64,000 nt of DNA from Photobacterium piscicola (GCF_900166965.1 NZ_FUZI01000015.1:1-64000); one strand, 5' to 3'. Counted from the first letter of the stretch, positions 39,149 through 48,149 are shown. A program made the numbers and translations. Notes: a model not told the origin generated them from the letters alone.

Positions 39149-40378
39149 ATGACTTTGCATTATCTCGTCGGCCTACTCGGTATAATTACTATTTTTACAG
39201 TTGGTTTTTTATTTTCTGAAAACCGCTCAGCAGTGAACTGGCGCAGTGTACTCGGTGCTTTTTGCATCCAAGTTGTCTTTGCAGCTTTTATTCTTTATGT
39301 ACCCATTGGTCGAGTGGTACTAAACAGTGTGTCTGGCGCAGTTTCTGGCGTGATTGATTATGGCCATGAAGGGACATCTTTCTTATTTGGTCAACTAGCC
39401 CAATTTAAATTAGGCTTTATTTTTGCGGTTAATGTCTTACCTTCTATTGTCTTCTTTTCGGCATTAATTTCCGTATTATATTACGTTGGCATCATGAAAT
39501 GGGTGATTCGTGGTATTGGTGGTTTGTTACAACGCTTACTAGGTACTACTCGTACTGAGTCAATGTCTGCGACGGCGAATATTTTTGTCGGTTCTGTAGA
39601 GGCTCCATTGGTTGTACGTCCATTCCTTGCGCGAATGACACGTTCTGAATTATTTGCAGTAATGGTAGGTGGATTAGCCTCTGTTGCTGGTGGCACCATG
39701 GTCGGTTACGCTGGGTTAGGGGTGCAATTAAAGTATCTTATTGCAGCAAGCTTCATGTCAGCTCCCGCAGGATTGATGATGGCAAAACTGATCGTGCCAC
39801 AAACTGAAGGTGTACACAGCATGGAAGAAGAAGATGACGGTGAAGAAGATGAACCCGTTAACTTAGTCGATGCAGCTTCTCGTGGTGCTTTGAGTGGTTT
39901 ACAGATTGCAATGGCTGTGGGTGCAAGTTTATTGGCTGTTATCAGCTTAATTGCCATGGTGAATGGTGGTCTTGGTCATATTGGTCACTGGGTTGGTATT
40001 GATGATCTAAGTTTAAATCTGATTTTTGGTTACCTGTTTGCACCTGTTGCTTGGTTAATTGGGGTACCTTGGTCAGAAGCGACAACGGCAGCTAGCCTTA
40101 TTGGTACTAAAATTGCTGTTAATGAGTTTATTGCCTTTGCTGAGCTAATGAAACCAGAAACGATTGCTAAACTGAGTGAGCATTCTCAAGCGATAGTTAC
40201 TTTTGCATTATGTGGGTTTGCTAACTTAACCTCTATTGCGATGTTAATGGGTGGGTTAGGCGGCATTGTACCGAAACGTCGCCCTGAAATCGCTCGTTTA
40301 GGTATGAAGGCTATTTTTGCCGCAACCTTAGCAAATTTAATGAGTGCAACGTTAGCAGGTTTATTTCTTCCTCTTTAA
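39149..40378 (+). CDS. nupC: Concentrative nucleoside transporter NupC family
   Basis: A 409-residue, roughly ten-helix membrane protein of the CNT family. Blocks are GFIFAVNVLPSIVFFSALISVLYYVGIMKWV, GSVEAPLVVRPFLARMTRSELFAVMVGGLASVAGGTMVGYAGLG and FALCGFANLTSIAMLMGGLG, with the EAPL nucleoside-binding motif. It imports nucleosides with an ion gradient. A DE-rich loop (EEEDDGEEDEPVN, ~residues 229-241) is unusual. A GGGGA ribosome site precedes the ATG. Confidence 0.92.
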   Translation: MTLHYLVGLLGIITIFTVGFLFSENRSAVNWRSVLGAFCIQVVFAAFILYVPIGRVVLNSVSGAVSGVIDYGHEGTSFLFGQLAQFKLGFIFAVNVLPSIVFFSALISVLYYVGIMKWVIRGIGGLLQRLLGTTRTESMSATANIFVGSVEAPLVVRPFLARMTRSELFAVMVGGLASVAGGTMVGYAGLGVQLKYLIAASFMSAPAGLMMAKLIVPQTEGVHSMEEEDDGEEDEPVNLVDAASRGALSGLQIAMAVGASLLAVISLIAMVNGGLGHIGHWVGIDDLSLNLIFGYLFAPVAWLIGVPWSEATTAASLIGTKIAVNEFIAFAELMKPETIAKLSEHSQAIVTFALCGFANLTSIAMLMGGLGGIVPKRRPEIARLGMKAIFAATLANLMSATLAGLFLPL

Positions 40379-40410
40379 GAGTAATATATTCACGCTAAGC
40401 AATTAAAATA

Positions 40411-40437
40411 AACAGAGAGCCTAGCTCTCTGTTTTTG
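40411..40437 (+). terminator. Terminator after nupC
   Basis: AACAGAGAGC (40411-40420) pairs with GCTCTCTGTT (40424-40433), followed by a T run. Confidence 0.8.
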
Positions 40438-40471
40438 CATCTAATAAAGCACCAATAATGGGAGAAGATCA

Positions 40472-40747
40472 ATGAAATCGGAAAGCGATAAGCTCATTGC
40501 TAAGCATGAACAATTAATTCATAGTGATGGTTTAACCGTGTCTTCTCATACTCAACGGGATGATGGTGAATGGATACAGCATTCGTTGATGATAGACGGT
40601 TATAATGTGCCTTTTAAATTTAAGCGTAAGTCAAAATATAAAACGCTGACTGGTGCAAAAGTCAATATGACTTATTACGCTGACATCATTGTTGTTGCTG
40701 GCTTAGAATTTGAAATAATGAAAGTTGTTCGCATTAAGCGTTATTAA
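40472..40747 (+). CDS. Unknown 91-residue soluble protein
   Basis: A small, charged protein (MKSESDKLIAKHEQLIHSD...) with a central beta-rich part (LMIDGYNVPFKFKRKSKYKTLTGAKVNMTYYADIIVVAGLEFEIMKVVRIKRY). It has no signal or membrane segment. I do not recognise the family. GGGAGAAG nine bases upstream of the ATG and a downstream DUF805 gene only 18 bases away suggest a two-gene operon. Confidence 0.65.
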   Translation: MKSESDKLIAKHEQLIHSDGLTVSSHTQRDDGEWIQHSLMIDGYNVPFKFKRKSKYKTLTGAKVNMTYYADIIVVAGLEFEIMKVVRIKRY

Positions 40748-40765
40748 TATTAACAAGGAAAAAGA

Positions 40766-41152
40766 ATGAATTGGTATTTTTTAGTTCTTAGTAAATATGC
40801 TCAATTTCAAGGGCGTTCCCGCAGAAAAGAATTTTGGTTTTTTACCTTAATTAACGCATTGATAAGTATGGCATGCAGTCTCGTTGATACAACATTACAG
40901 CTACCAACCTTGATGGAAGGCTATGGGGTGTTAGCCGCGTTATATGCAGTTTTTGCCTTTATTCCGACAGTAGCTGTTACTGTTCGTCGTTTGCATGATC
41001 AAGATCGTACCGGCTGGTGGGCGTTAATTATGTTAATCCCAATTGTTGGTATTTTGGTTCTGCTTTATTTTATGGTGCAAAACAGTGCCGAAGGCAGTAA
41101 CCGTTTTGGTAGTAATCCAAAACAGAATGATAATTCAACACTAAGCGTCTAA
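40766..41152 (+). CDS. DUF805 membrane protein (YhaH-like)
   Basis: A 128-residue inner-membrane protein. YAQFQGRSRRKEFWFFTLINALI at the N-terminus, then AFIPTVAVTVRRLHDQDRTGWWALIMLIPIVGILVLLYFMVQNSAEGSNRFG, is the DUF805 pattern (FxGRxxRxEFW ... VRRLHDxxxSGWW). It has three or four helices. The function is unknown. AAGGAA precedes the ATG. Terminated by a UUCG hairpin. Confidence 0.88.
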   Translation: MNWYFLVLSKYAQFQGRSRRKEFWFFTLINALISMACSLVDTTLQLPTLMEGYGVLAALYAVFAFIPTVAVTVRRLHDQDRTGWWALIMLIPIVGILVLLYFMVQNSAEGSNRFGSNPKQNDNSTLSV

Positions 41153-41182
41153 ATTCGTTGATATCTTAATTAAATGAACATG

Positions 41183-41208
41183 ACCCAGTCTTCGGATTGG
41201 GTTTTTTT
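41183..41208 (+). terminator. UUCG-loop terminator after the DUF805 gene
   Basis: ACCCAGTC-TTCG-GATTGGGT followed by seven T residues. Confidence 0.9.
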
Positions 41209-41365
41209 GTTGAATAGAAACAGAAATAGAATCATTCATTCCATTCCTGAACAATGTGCTTTAGTATGATGCTATTAGCTGACCACACTGTTTTGACCGA
41301 AACAGCGATTATATTCTGACCGAATATGGCTAATAAACTGAGTTTCATCGTTTAGGAGTACGATA

Positions 41366-41500
41366 ATGACGCAATACCACCAATATGAACCCCCCTTATC
41401 ATCGATATCGCATATGTCTTCTTTTAATGCGGTATGTACTGTAATGGCCTTTTTTTCTGCCTCTTATTTTAGTTTCCGATTTAGTAACGGTTCTCTGTAA
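41366..41500 (+). CDS. Phe/Tyr-rich leader peptide candidate before the aromatic permease
   Basis: A 44-residue ORF starting MTQYHQYEPPLSSISHMSSF and ending MAFFSASYFSFRFSNGSL, behind a good TAGGAG ribosome site nine bases before the ATG. Aromatic residues cluster at the end: five Phe and one Tyr in 11 positions from FFSASYFSFRF, reminiscent of attenuation leaders. The stop codon lies in a hairpin (CGGTT/AACCG, 41488-41503), and TGCGGT at 41429 could pair alternatively with ACCGCA at 41499. It precedes the aromatic permease by about 100 bp. No classical terminator follows, so the mechanism is uncertain. Confidence 0.5.
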   Translation: MTQYHQYEPPLSSISHMSSFNAVCTVMAFFSASYFSFRFSNGSL

Positions 41501-41552
41501 CCGCACTTGTTATTGATTAAAAATCACAGGTTATGACTCATGTATCTGATTA

Positions 41553-41576
41553 TAGATATATGGATTGCTATATCTA
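41553..41576 (+). repeat. Perfect 8-bp inverted repeat before the aromatic permease
   Basis: TAGATATA (41553-41560) and TATATCTA (41569-41576) form a hairpin just before the AAGAAGAGAG ribosome site. It could be a regulatory RNA element or an operator. Confidence 0.45.
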
Positions 41577-41597
41577 ACAATAAGAAGAGAGAAAAAT

Positions 41598-42758
41598 ATG
41601 AATACTAAATTATTAGGAAGTTCGCTGATTATTGCGGGCACAGCGCTAGGTGCTGGTATGCTTGCTATACCGATGGTATTAGCACAGTTTGGTTTGTTAT
41701 CTGGTTCCTTATTAATGTTACTTATATGGAGTGGCACGACTTACGCTGCTTTATTATTATTAGAAGCCAGTATTAAAGTGGGTGGTGGCTTAGGGATGAA
41801 CACTATTGCCCGAAAAACATTGGGTAAAGGTGGTCAATTAGTCACTAATGGATTGTTGTATGCATTATTAGTTTGTTTATTAATGGCTTACATTATTGGC
41901 GCTGGTGATTTAGTTCAAAAGTTAGCGACTGGTTTTGGTTTTGATCTGTCAATGCTACAAAGCCAGATCACTTTTACTGTACTTGCTGGTTTTATTGTTG
42001 CCGCAGGAACTGGCGTCGTTGATAAGCTGAATCGTGTTTTATTTTTAATCATGGTTGCAGTATTAATCATTACCTTATGCGCTTTGATTCCCGGTATGAG
42101 TTTTAATCATTTTTTTGAAGCGAGTAATAATAGTAATATTGATTTAATTAAGACCAGTGCAGTATTGTTCACTAGTTTTGGTTTCTTTCCCGTTATACCG
42201 TCATTAGTGTCATACAATGATAAAGCAAGCCATAAGCAATTAAGAAATATGGTGTTACTAGGCTCATTGATTCCTCTAAGTTGCTATTTACTGTGGTTAT
42301 ATGCGGTTGTTGGTAGTTTATCAGCAGAACAACTGGTTAAATTTGATAATGTTTCGGTATTAATTGATGCATTAAGCACGCGATTCTCTGGTATACATAT
42401 CATTTTATCGGTATTTACTGGCTTAGCCTTACTAACTTCATTTTTAGGTGTGGCAATGTCATTGTTTGATCAGAATGTGGATCTATTCAGACAGAATCGT
42501 GCTGTAACCTATGTTTTGACGTTTATTTTGCCGTTACTTGGCGCGATCTTTGCCGCGAATCAATTTTTAGCTGTCTTAAATTATGCAGGGCTGATTCTTG
42601 TTTTTATCGCTGTCTTCATACCGATGTTGATGATTCACAATATTCGCCAAGCGACACCAGTAGAGCAAAGCTCTGACTACCAAGTTGCTGGTGGTTCACT
42701 GGCAATGTTGATGAGTTTACTCTTTGGTTGTTTCTTAATTGGCGCTCAACTGATTTAG
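41598..42758 (+). CDS. Aromatic amino acid permease (TyrP/Mtr/TnaB family)
   Basis: A 386-residue, 11-helix transporter of the hydroxy/aromatic amino acid permease family. The signature is SLIIAGTALGAGMLAIPMVLAQFGLLSGSLLMLLIWSGTTYAALLLLEASI. Which of Tyr, Trp or Phe it carries cannot be told, though the TyrP subgroup seems closest. ATG 41598 with AAGAAGAGAG is preferred to an ATG or TTG 11 codons upstream. The upstream Phe/Tyr-rich ORF and hairpins suggest regulation by amino-acid supply. Confidence 0.85.
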   Translation: MNTKLLGSSLIIAGTALGAGMLAIPMVLAQFGLLSGSLLMLLIWSGTTYAALLLLEASIKVGGGLGMNTIARKTLGKGGQLVTNGLLYALLVCLLMAYIIGAGDLVQKLATGFGFDLSMLQSQITFTVLAGFIVAAGTGVVDKLNRVLFLIMVAVLIITLCALIPGMSFNHFFEASNNSNIDLIKTSAVLFTSFGFFPVIPSLVSYNDKASHKQLRNMVLLGSLIPLSCYLLWLYAVVGSLSAEQLVKFDNVSVLIDALSTRFSGIHIILSVFTGLALLTSFLGVAMSLFDQNVDLFRQNRAVTYVLTFILPLLGAIFAANQFLAVLNYAGLILVFIAVFIPMLMIHNIRQATPVEQSSDYQVAGGSLAMLMSLLFGCFLIGAQLI

Positions 42759-42777
42759 TGAGTGAGCAACAGACATG

Positions 42778-42810
42778 AAACGCTCATGATGTTATAAATG
42801 GGCGTTTTTT
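42778..42810 (+). terminator. Terminator after the aromatic permease
   Basis: AAACGCTCAT (42778-42787) pairs with ATGGGCGTTT (42798-42807) with one G-U pair, followed by T residues. Confidence 0.8.
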
Positions 42811-43168
42811 ATCTTTAAAATAAAAATTGGAAATATGAGGAGAGTAGGGTAATAGATTGACCGATCTGAAATACCCTTTAAAGCACTTTATATGACCAGT
42901 ATAAAGTTAAATCACTAATTTATATGAACCGCTTGGAGTACGATGTAATATCGTAAACGATGATAGAATTAGCTGCTGCAATCATACAAAGTTTCAGTAA
43001 TGAGGGCTATCATCAAGACGTTTTTAGCAACGTGGATTTTTTGCTAAAAGTGTAAAGATTAAATTACACAATCTATGTTTGGGATCTAATCTTACTGTTT
43101 TTTTATTAGGTGAGTGATTAGGGTTGTTTTATTTTCTAATAAATTAGAATGGTTGCAGGTAGTTGTAG
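42811..43168. other. Gene-poor 360-bp region with a hairpin
   Basis: There is no convincing gene. A hairpin at 42846-42877 pairs AGGGTA with TACCCT and AGAT with ATCT around TGACCG. A 31-codon ORF (42960-43055, MIELAAAIIQSFSNEGYHQD...) has no well-placed ribosome site and could be chance. The promoter of the next gene should lie at the right end. Confidence 0.4.
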
Positions 43169-43963
43169 ATGTTATGGGATAAAGCTTTAACAGTTGCTAA
43201 AGATGCGAGAGAAGCACAAGTATTGCTGCCTATTGCGACCATGAGCTCAGTGGTTTCTGAGCAGGGAATAGATTTTTTTATTAAGATCATGAATGGTAAT
43301 CTTACTAAAAAAATACAACAAGGACAGACAGGACATAATCCATTTCTGCCGTATGAAGAGCAAATGTTTGTCGATAATGTTGGGCATGAGCATGTGTGCC
43401 TCTTGAATAAATACCCAATAGGAGAACCACACTTACTCATTTGTAGTAAGGCGTTTGTTAGTCAATCTTCTCTACTCGATCTTTATGACTTTTCTGCTTG
43501 GATACAAGGGGTAACATATCCCAATGTACTGGGTTTTTTTAACTCAGCATCAGAAGCTGGTGCTAGTCAGCGCCATCGACATATGCAGTTAATGAAGACT
43601 GCAGTACCGTTAGAAGAGATGATTCTGTCTGGTAAGCTACCATTTAGGCATAAATTATTTACTTTTGATCGTATTAATAGTGAGAAAGCGTATTTTTGTT
43701 ACCTGGCGGCAATGCATGATTTAGGACTAACGCCCAATAATGTGACTGTGAATATTAATGAGCCGATAGAATGCTTGCCTTATAATATTCTATTAACTGA
43801 GCATTGGATGTTAGTGATCCCTCGATTAACGAATCATATTGGTGATATTTTTGCTAATGCACTTAACTACTCTGGATGTTTTTTAGTTAAAGATCAGCAG
43901 CAATATGACTGGTTAACTGATTATGGTTGTTTACGGCTATTAACTGAATGTGTAGCGCCATAA
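43169..43963 (+). CDS. Ap4A phosphorylase-like HIT-superfamily protein
   Basis: A 264-residue protein of the ATP adenylyltransferase (APA1/2) group of the HIT superfamily. The active-site block GASQRHRHMQL gives His136-x-His138-x-Gln140; family members attack the alpha phosphate of diadenosine tetraphosphate through this first-type histidine. Other conserved blocks are HNPFLPYEEQMFV, LLNKYPIGEPHLLICSK and PYNILLTEHWMLVIPR. It would split Ap4A (or APS) with phosphate to give ADP plus ATP. The exact substrate is uncertain. It is a single gene ending at a bidirectional terminator. Confidence 0.82.
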   Translation: MLWDKALTVAKDAREAQVLLPIATMSSVVSEQGIDFFIKIMNGNLTKKIQQGQTGHNPFLPYEEQMFVDNVGHEHVCLLNKYPIGEPHLLICSKAFVSQSSLLDLYDFSAWIQGVTYPNVLGFFNSASEAGASQRHRHMQLMKTAVPLEEMILSGKLPFRHKLFTFDRINSEKAYFCYLAAMHDLGLTPNNVTVNINEPIECLPYNILLTEHWMLVIPRLTNHIGDIFANALNYSGCFLVKDQQQYDWLTDYGCLRLLTECVAP

Positions 43964-43972
43964 AGGCTATTT

Positions 43973-43996
43973 AGGGAGTATTATTACTCCCTTTTT
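43973..43996. terminator. Bidirectional terminator
   Basis: AGGGAGTA (43973-43980) pairs perfectly with TACTCCCT (43985-43992) around TTAT, followed by TTTTT. It separates two convergent genes. Confidence 0.85.
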
Positions 43997-44546
43997 ATGG
44001 TTTAGGCATTTGTATCACAGCTAAGAAACGTTTTGGGTAACCGCTATGATAATAACTCGTTTCAGTGACACCAAAGTGCTTTTTAGACGATGAACTATGA
44101 ATAAATTTAATTAATCCGGGTTTTACTTCTGTAATAATTCCCGCATGACCTGGTTTTCTTATTTTTAAATTAGTGCCAGTAAAAACAATAAGATCGCCTA
44201 TTTGTGCATTTTTTAAGGGTATCGATTTATTGAATAACTGTGTGTATGCTGCGGTGGTTCTTGGAATTGAAATGTGAGAGTGTTTGTATACATATTGAAT
44301 GAAGCCTGAACAATCGAATCCTTTGGGTGTCGTTCCCCCCCAAACATAACGAGTACCAATATATTTCTTGGCGAAATTAATCATTTTTTGTTGTTCTATT
44401 GTTGTAATAGGTTTCACTTGGTTTGTGTTTTTGTTAGGTAATACACTGATTTCTTTTATAATATGAGGACTTGCTCTTACATTTGACTCGCAAGATAGAG
44501 TGAGTAATAACGATAAAGGTAACATGATTTTGAAATATTTATTCAT
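43995..44546 (-). CDS. NlpC/P60-family cell-wall peptidase
   Basis: A 183-residue exported protein with a hydrophobic leader (MLPLSLLLTLSCESN) and a poor lipobox around Cys19, so it may be a lipoprotein or simply secreted. The NlpC/P60 domain covers residues ~50-175, with catalytic Cys79 (GFDCSGFIQYVY), His134 (KPGHAGIITE) and His150 (FIHSSS). It should cut peptidoglycan peptide bonds (gamma-D-Glu to diamino acid). The ATG at 44546 is the natural start. It is divergent from the binding-protein/cyclase unit. Confidence 0.88.
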   Translation of the reverse strand: MNKYFKIMLPLSLLLTLSCESNVRASPHIIKEISVLPNKNTNQVKPITTIEQQKMINFAKKYIGTRYVWGGTTPKGFDCSGFIQYVYKHSHISIPRTTAAYTQLFNKSIPLKNAQIGDLIVFTGTNLKIRKPGHAGIITEVKPGLIKFIHSSSSKKHFGVTETSYYHSGYPKRFLAVIQMPKP

Positions 44547-44817
44547 GGTAATTATAGTTTCTATATTTATAAGATTGATGTGTGATTAGTTTGATAATAA
44601 AGATTTATTTGTTGCTGACAATAGATATTAAACATTATTATTATTATTGATTAATATCAAATTAGATTTTAGTGTTAGGTATAATCTATAATCATTATTA
44701 ACGTACATTGATTGATAATTGTTTAGTATAACTTTTATCTAAGTGAAAGTTATTTACTATGAAATTTTATATGACATATATAAATGTCACAAGATGTGTT
44801 TGGGTACTATTAATATA

Positions 44818-46014
44818 ATGTCAAATAATTTATTAAACACTGTTCATTTTTCTTTTTTGTTGGTAATATTATTATTTACAAAAACAGTATTAGCGACACC
44901 GAGTTTAACTATTTGGTCTTCACATCAGAATCGTGATTTTTTAACAGTAATGACGGATAAATATAAAAAAAATCATGATGTTAATATAACAATTATACAG
45001 CTTGATCCATCAGAAATAAAAGCGGAAATTTTATTAAGTGCCCAAGATGGCGGTTTACCCGATCTTATTGTTATCCCTTCAGATTTCTTAGGGTTGCATA
45101 ATCTGATGGATTTATCGACAATCCCTCGTGATTGGTATACAGAATCGTTGACTCCAAGAGTGAAGGCTACTGTAGAATTAGATGGTAAATATTGGGGTAT
45201 TCCTCTTATTCAGGGTAATTTTTTACTCTTGTATTACAATAAAAAATATGTGACAAAGCCAGCCACAGATTTTAGAAATATTATTTCAGAAAAAAAACAA
45301 TTTCTAGATAAAAATATTATGCCAATAGGATGGAATTATAATGATATGTATTATTTTATTCCTTTCTTATCTGCATTTAATGGTTGGCCTATCATTGATG
45401 GGAAAATTGAGCTGAATACGCCAGCTATGGTTGAAGCGCTAAAATATTATCGTTCTTTGGCTGTGCAAGGGATTGTTAATCGTAACTGTGATTACCGTTG
45501 TTCGCAGCTAGATTTTATCAAAGGAAAAAGTGCATATTCTATTAATGGTGATTGGGCATATCATGATTTAAAAGTGATGCTTGGTGATAATCTTGGTGTA
45601 GCCGTATTACCTAAAGTAAATGGTAAAACGATGCATCCTATGTCTAGCACATTTGTATTGGCCGTACCTAGCAATTCACAACACTCAAAAGAAAAACAGG
45701 AATTAATTAAAGATTTTGCTGCATTTGTTCAACAACCCAAAAATCAGCATGCGGTATATGAAAAAACCAAGTTATTACCAATCTCAATGACGTATTATAG
45801 GCAACTTAGACAGAAAGCGACCGGAGATAATTTAGTTATGTTTCATCAAATGGCACTAACAAAGCTTATGCCATCAACGTTGAATATGGCTATTTCATGG
45901 CAGGCTATCGCTATAGGTTTTCAGCGTTATCAAGCAGGTGCAACAGCTGAATATGCTGCGGCACATATGCAGAAAATGGCAATAAAACAGATTCAGCACT
46001 TGGATTATAATTGA
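44818..46014 (+). CDS. Periplasmic solute-binding protein, partner of a diguanylate cyclase
   Basis: About 398 residues with a signal peptide (HFSFLLVILLFTKTVLA) and the architecture of family-1 (maltose/sugar type) binding proteins: SLTIWSSHQNRDFLTVMTDKYKK, GLPDLIVIPSDFLGL, KYWGIPLIQGNFLLLYYNKKY, then FIKGKSAYSINGDWAYHDL. There are no ABC permease or ATPase genes beside it. Instead, its stop overlaps the ATG of a membrane GGDEF protein. By analogy with NspS-MbaA of V. cholerae it may report a ligand to the cyclase rather than feed a transporter; this is inference. The ligand is unknown. The frame is open to 44743; ATG 44818 precedes the signal peptide. Confidence 0.82.
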   Translation: MSNNLLNTVHFSFLLVILLFTKTVLATPSLTIWSSHQNRDFLTVMTDKYKKNHDVNITIIQLDPSEIKAEILLSAQDGGLPDLIVIPSDFLGLHNLMDLSTIPRDWYTESLTPRVKATVELDGKYWGIPLIQGNFLLLYYNKKYVTKPATDFRNIISEKKQFLDKNIMPIGWNYNDMYYFIPFLSAFNGWPIIDGKIELNTPAMVEALKYYRSLAVQGIVNRNCDYRCSQLDFIKGKSAYSINGDWAYHDLKVMLGDNLGVAVLPKVNGKTMHPMSSTFVLAVPSNSQHSKEKQELIKDFAAFVQQPKNQHAVYEKTKLLPISMTYYRQLRQKATGDNLVMFHQMALTKLMPSTLNMAISWQAIAIGFQRYQAGATAEYAAAHMQKMAIKQIQHLDYN

Positions 46015-48149
46015 TGAAGTTACGCTTAAAATCATCATTAGCATTGTTAATGTTAATAATTGCTGTTGTACCTGCTGCAATTGTTGGAGGATTACTTCTA
46101 AAGCAGCAATCCGATGTGGAAGCGAATTACCGTATTGGCATGTTAGATCGACTATCTAATACTATTGAACAAGAATTTGATTATCGTTTTTCTTTATTGT
46201 CGACAAGTTTAGATGTGCTATCACGAGATAGACTATTTGTGCAGGCGATTGATAATTTCTTTCTTGCGGGCCATGTAAGTTCTTCGCTGGGGACATTGGT
46301 TAAAAATACACCATTAATTCAAGCTGCTTACTTAGTTGATGATCAATGGTCGGAAGTTGAAAGCTACAATGGGATTCATGGTTTATCTTCTTTTTTAAAA
46401 TTAAAAGATCTTCTTACGTATCGTTTATCAACTAACAATGGTAAAGGTCGCCAGTGGGTATTTTATTATAACGATGAAGATTTGATGCCGAAAAAGTTTA
46501 ATCCAACACGGCGAGGAATTATCATTGGCGTTCCTATTTTTCAATCGATGACGAATGGCTTAAAGCGTATTCCTTTGGGGTATTTAATAATAGTTGTCCC
46601 AATTGAAAATATCGTTAAGGTATTACGACCTTATTTAAAAGATGGGGAACGTGTTGTCTTTCAAAATCATCGCTCTGATTTGATGGATCATGATGGTGAT
46701 ATGAGTGAGATTGTTATTGCTCAAGGAAAAATAGATCAAAACACACCAACAATACATAAAACAATCAATATAAAATTAGAAAATAAATATATTTCAGAGC
46801 CGATCCAATACACAATGAAAGTATATATGGATAAATATCTAGGTGAGAATCCTTATATAAATTCTTTAAAATATATATCATTATTTGGTGTGATTATTAT
46901 TCTTTTGTCACTTTTTAGTGCGGGTTTGACCTATCGTTGGATTGCGCGTCCATTGGGTGGGCTAATGGATGTTGTGAGGGCTTATTCTCGAGGTGAATAC
47001 AAAAGCTCAAATAAACAATTACGCTTTGCTGAATTTTTTATGGTTGAGCGACTTATTCGAAATATGGCAAAAACGATTCGAGCTCAAATGGCCGATTTAG
47101 CCGCGACGAATAAAGAGTTAAATGCTGCTTATTTAGAAAAAGAACAAGCTAACTTGCAATTGGTTAATTTCAATGATGAGTTAGAACGAAAAGTTGAAGA
47201 AAAGACCTTAGCGTTGAGTCGATCATTATTGCGAGAAGAAAATCGCCGATCGATGTTGCAATCATTATTATCATTTAGCCATGAACTTCAATCTGGCGAT
47301 ATTATAGAAACAGTAATGACACAAGTGGTTGCTCTATACCCGATGGCTGGTTGGGCAATGAAAAGCTATACTGGGAATAAGGGAATATGGGCTTGTGAAA
47401 ACATAGACCAATCTCGCTTAGAAAATCAAGATATACAGCCTGAAAGTCATTATAGTGATTATTATTGTGTACCAAATAACGGTAAGTATTTGCATTGTTT
47501 TAAAGTTAAAAACAGTCAGAACGACATTGTTGGCATGATAGTGATGCAATATATACAATTAGAACATGATGATTTTGAAGTTATTTCTCTATTTATTCGT
47601 CAATTAGCTACTGAATTAGAAGGTCGACTATTAAATGAAGAATTAGCGCGTATTGCGATTACTGATTCATTGACCGGACTTGCAAATAGAAAAGCTTTTG
47701 ATAAAGACTTAGAAGAGCATATACAATTAATTAATCGGTATCCTGATCGTCATTTTGGTTTGTTCATGCTTGATGTTAATGGACTGAAACGAGCAAATGA
47801 TCAACATGGTCATAGTATGGGTGATGCGTTATTAATTGAAACCAGTAAGTTATTAGTTGAAACCTGTCGATTGACAGATAAGGTTTATCGTCTTGGTGGT
47901 GATGAATTTGCCATTATTTTAGAGGCCGGTGATTGTGACAGCTGTGACATTTTATGGCGTCGATTAGAAACAGTACGCGATCAAATTAACTATGCTAGTT
48001 TACCAAATGGAAAACAGGTTGAAATACATTTTGCTGTTGGGTATGCCAGTACTGATCAATACTCAGCAGAGCAGGTTTGTTTAGTTGCAGATAAAGCAAT
48101 GTATAAAGATAAACGTCATTTTTATGAACAAACAGGAATTGGACGATAA
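46014..48149 (+). CDS. Membrane-bound diguanylate cyclase (Cache-HAMP-GGDEF)
   Basis: A 711-residue protein: membrane segment (residues ~9-28), a ~250-residue periplasmic sensor of Cache type, a second membrane segment (~285-308), a HAMP linker (WIARPLGGLMDVVRAYSRGEY), a coiled coil (~365-410), a GAF-like region (~420-540) and a GGDEF domain. The active site is GGDEF at residues 628-632, with an RLTD inhibitory (I-) site nine residues before it, so the enzyme should make c-di-GMP and show product inhibition. Its ATG overlaps the binding-protein stop (TGATG), implying coupled translation and a joint sensing role. Followed by a strong terminator. Confidence 0.9.
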   Translation: MKLRLKSSLALLMLIIAVVPAAIVGGLLLKQQSDVEANYRIGMLDRLSNTIEQEFDYRFSLLSTSLDVLSRDRLFVQAIDNFFLAGHVSSSLGTLVKNTPLIQAAYLVDDQWSEVESYNGIHGLSSFLKLKDLLTYRLSTNNGKGRQWVFYYNDEDLMPKKFNPTRRGIIIGVPIFQSMTNGLKRIPLGYLIIVVPIENIVKVLRPYLKDGERVVFQNHRSDLMDHDGDMSEIVIAQGKIDQNTPTIHKTINIKLENKYISEPIQYTMKVYMDKYLGENPYINSLKYISLFGVIIILLSLFSAGLTYRWIARPLGGLMDVVRAYSRGEYKSSNKQLRFAEFFMVERLIRNMAKTIRAQMADLAATNKELNAAYLEKEQANLQLVNFNDELERKVEEKTLALSRSLLREENRRSMLQSLLSFSHELQSGDIIETVMTQVVALYPMAGWAMKSYTGNKGIWACENIDQSRLENQDIQPESHYSDYYCVPNNGKYLHCFKVKNSQNDIVGMIVMQYIQLEHDDFEVISLFIRQLATELEGRLLNEELARIAITDSLTGLANRKAFDKDLEEHIQLINRYPDRHFGLFMLDVNGLKRANDQHGHSMGDALLIETSKLLVETCRLTDKVYRLGGDEFAIILEAGDCDSCDILWRRLETVRDQINYASLPNGKQVEIHFAVGYASTDQYSAEQVCLVADKAMYKDKRHFYEQTGIGR

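Noticed and set aside
42960..43055. 31-codon ORF in the gap before the Ap4A phosphorylase-like gene
   Set aside because: It is short, with no well-spaced ribosome site or recognisable pattern; kept only as a note in the region entry.
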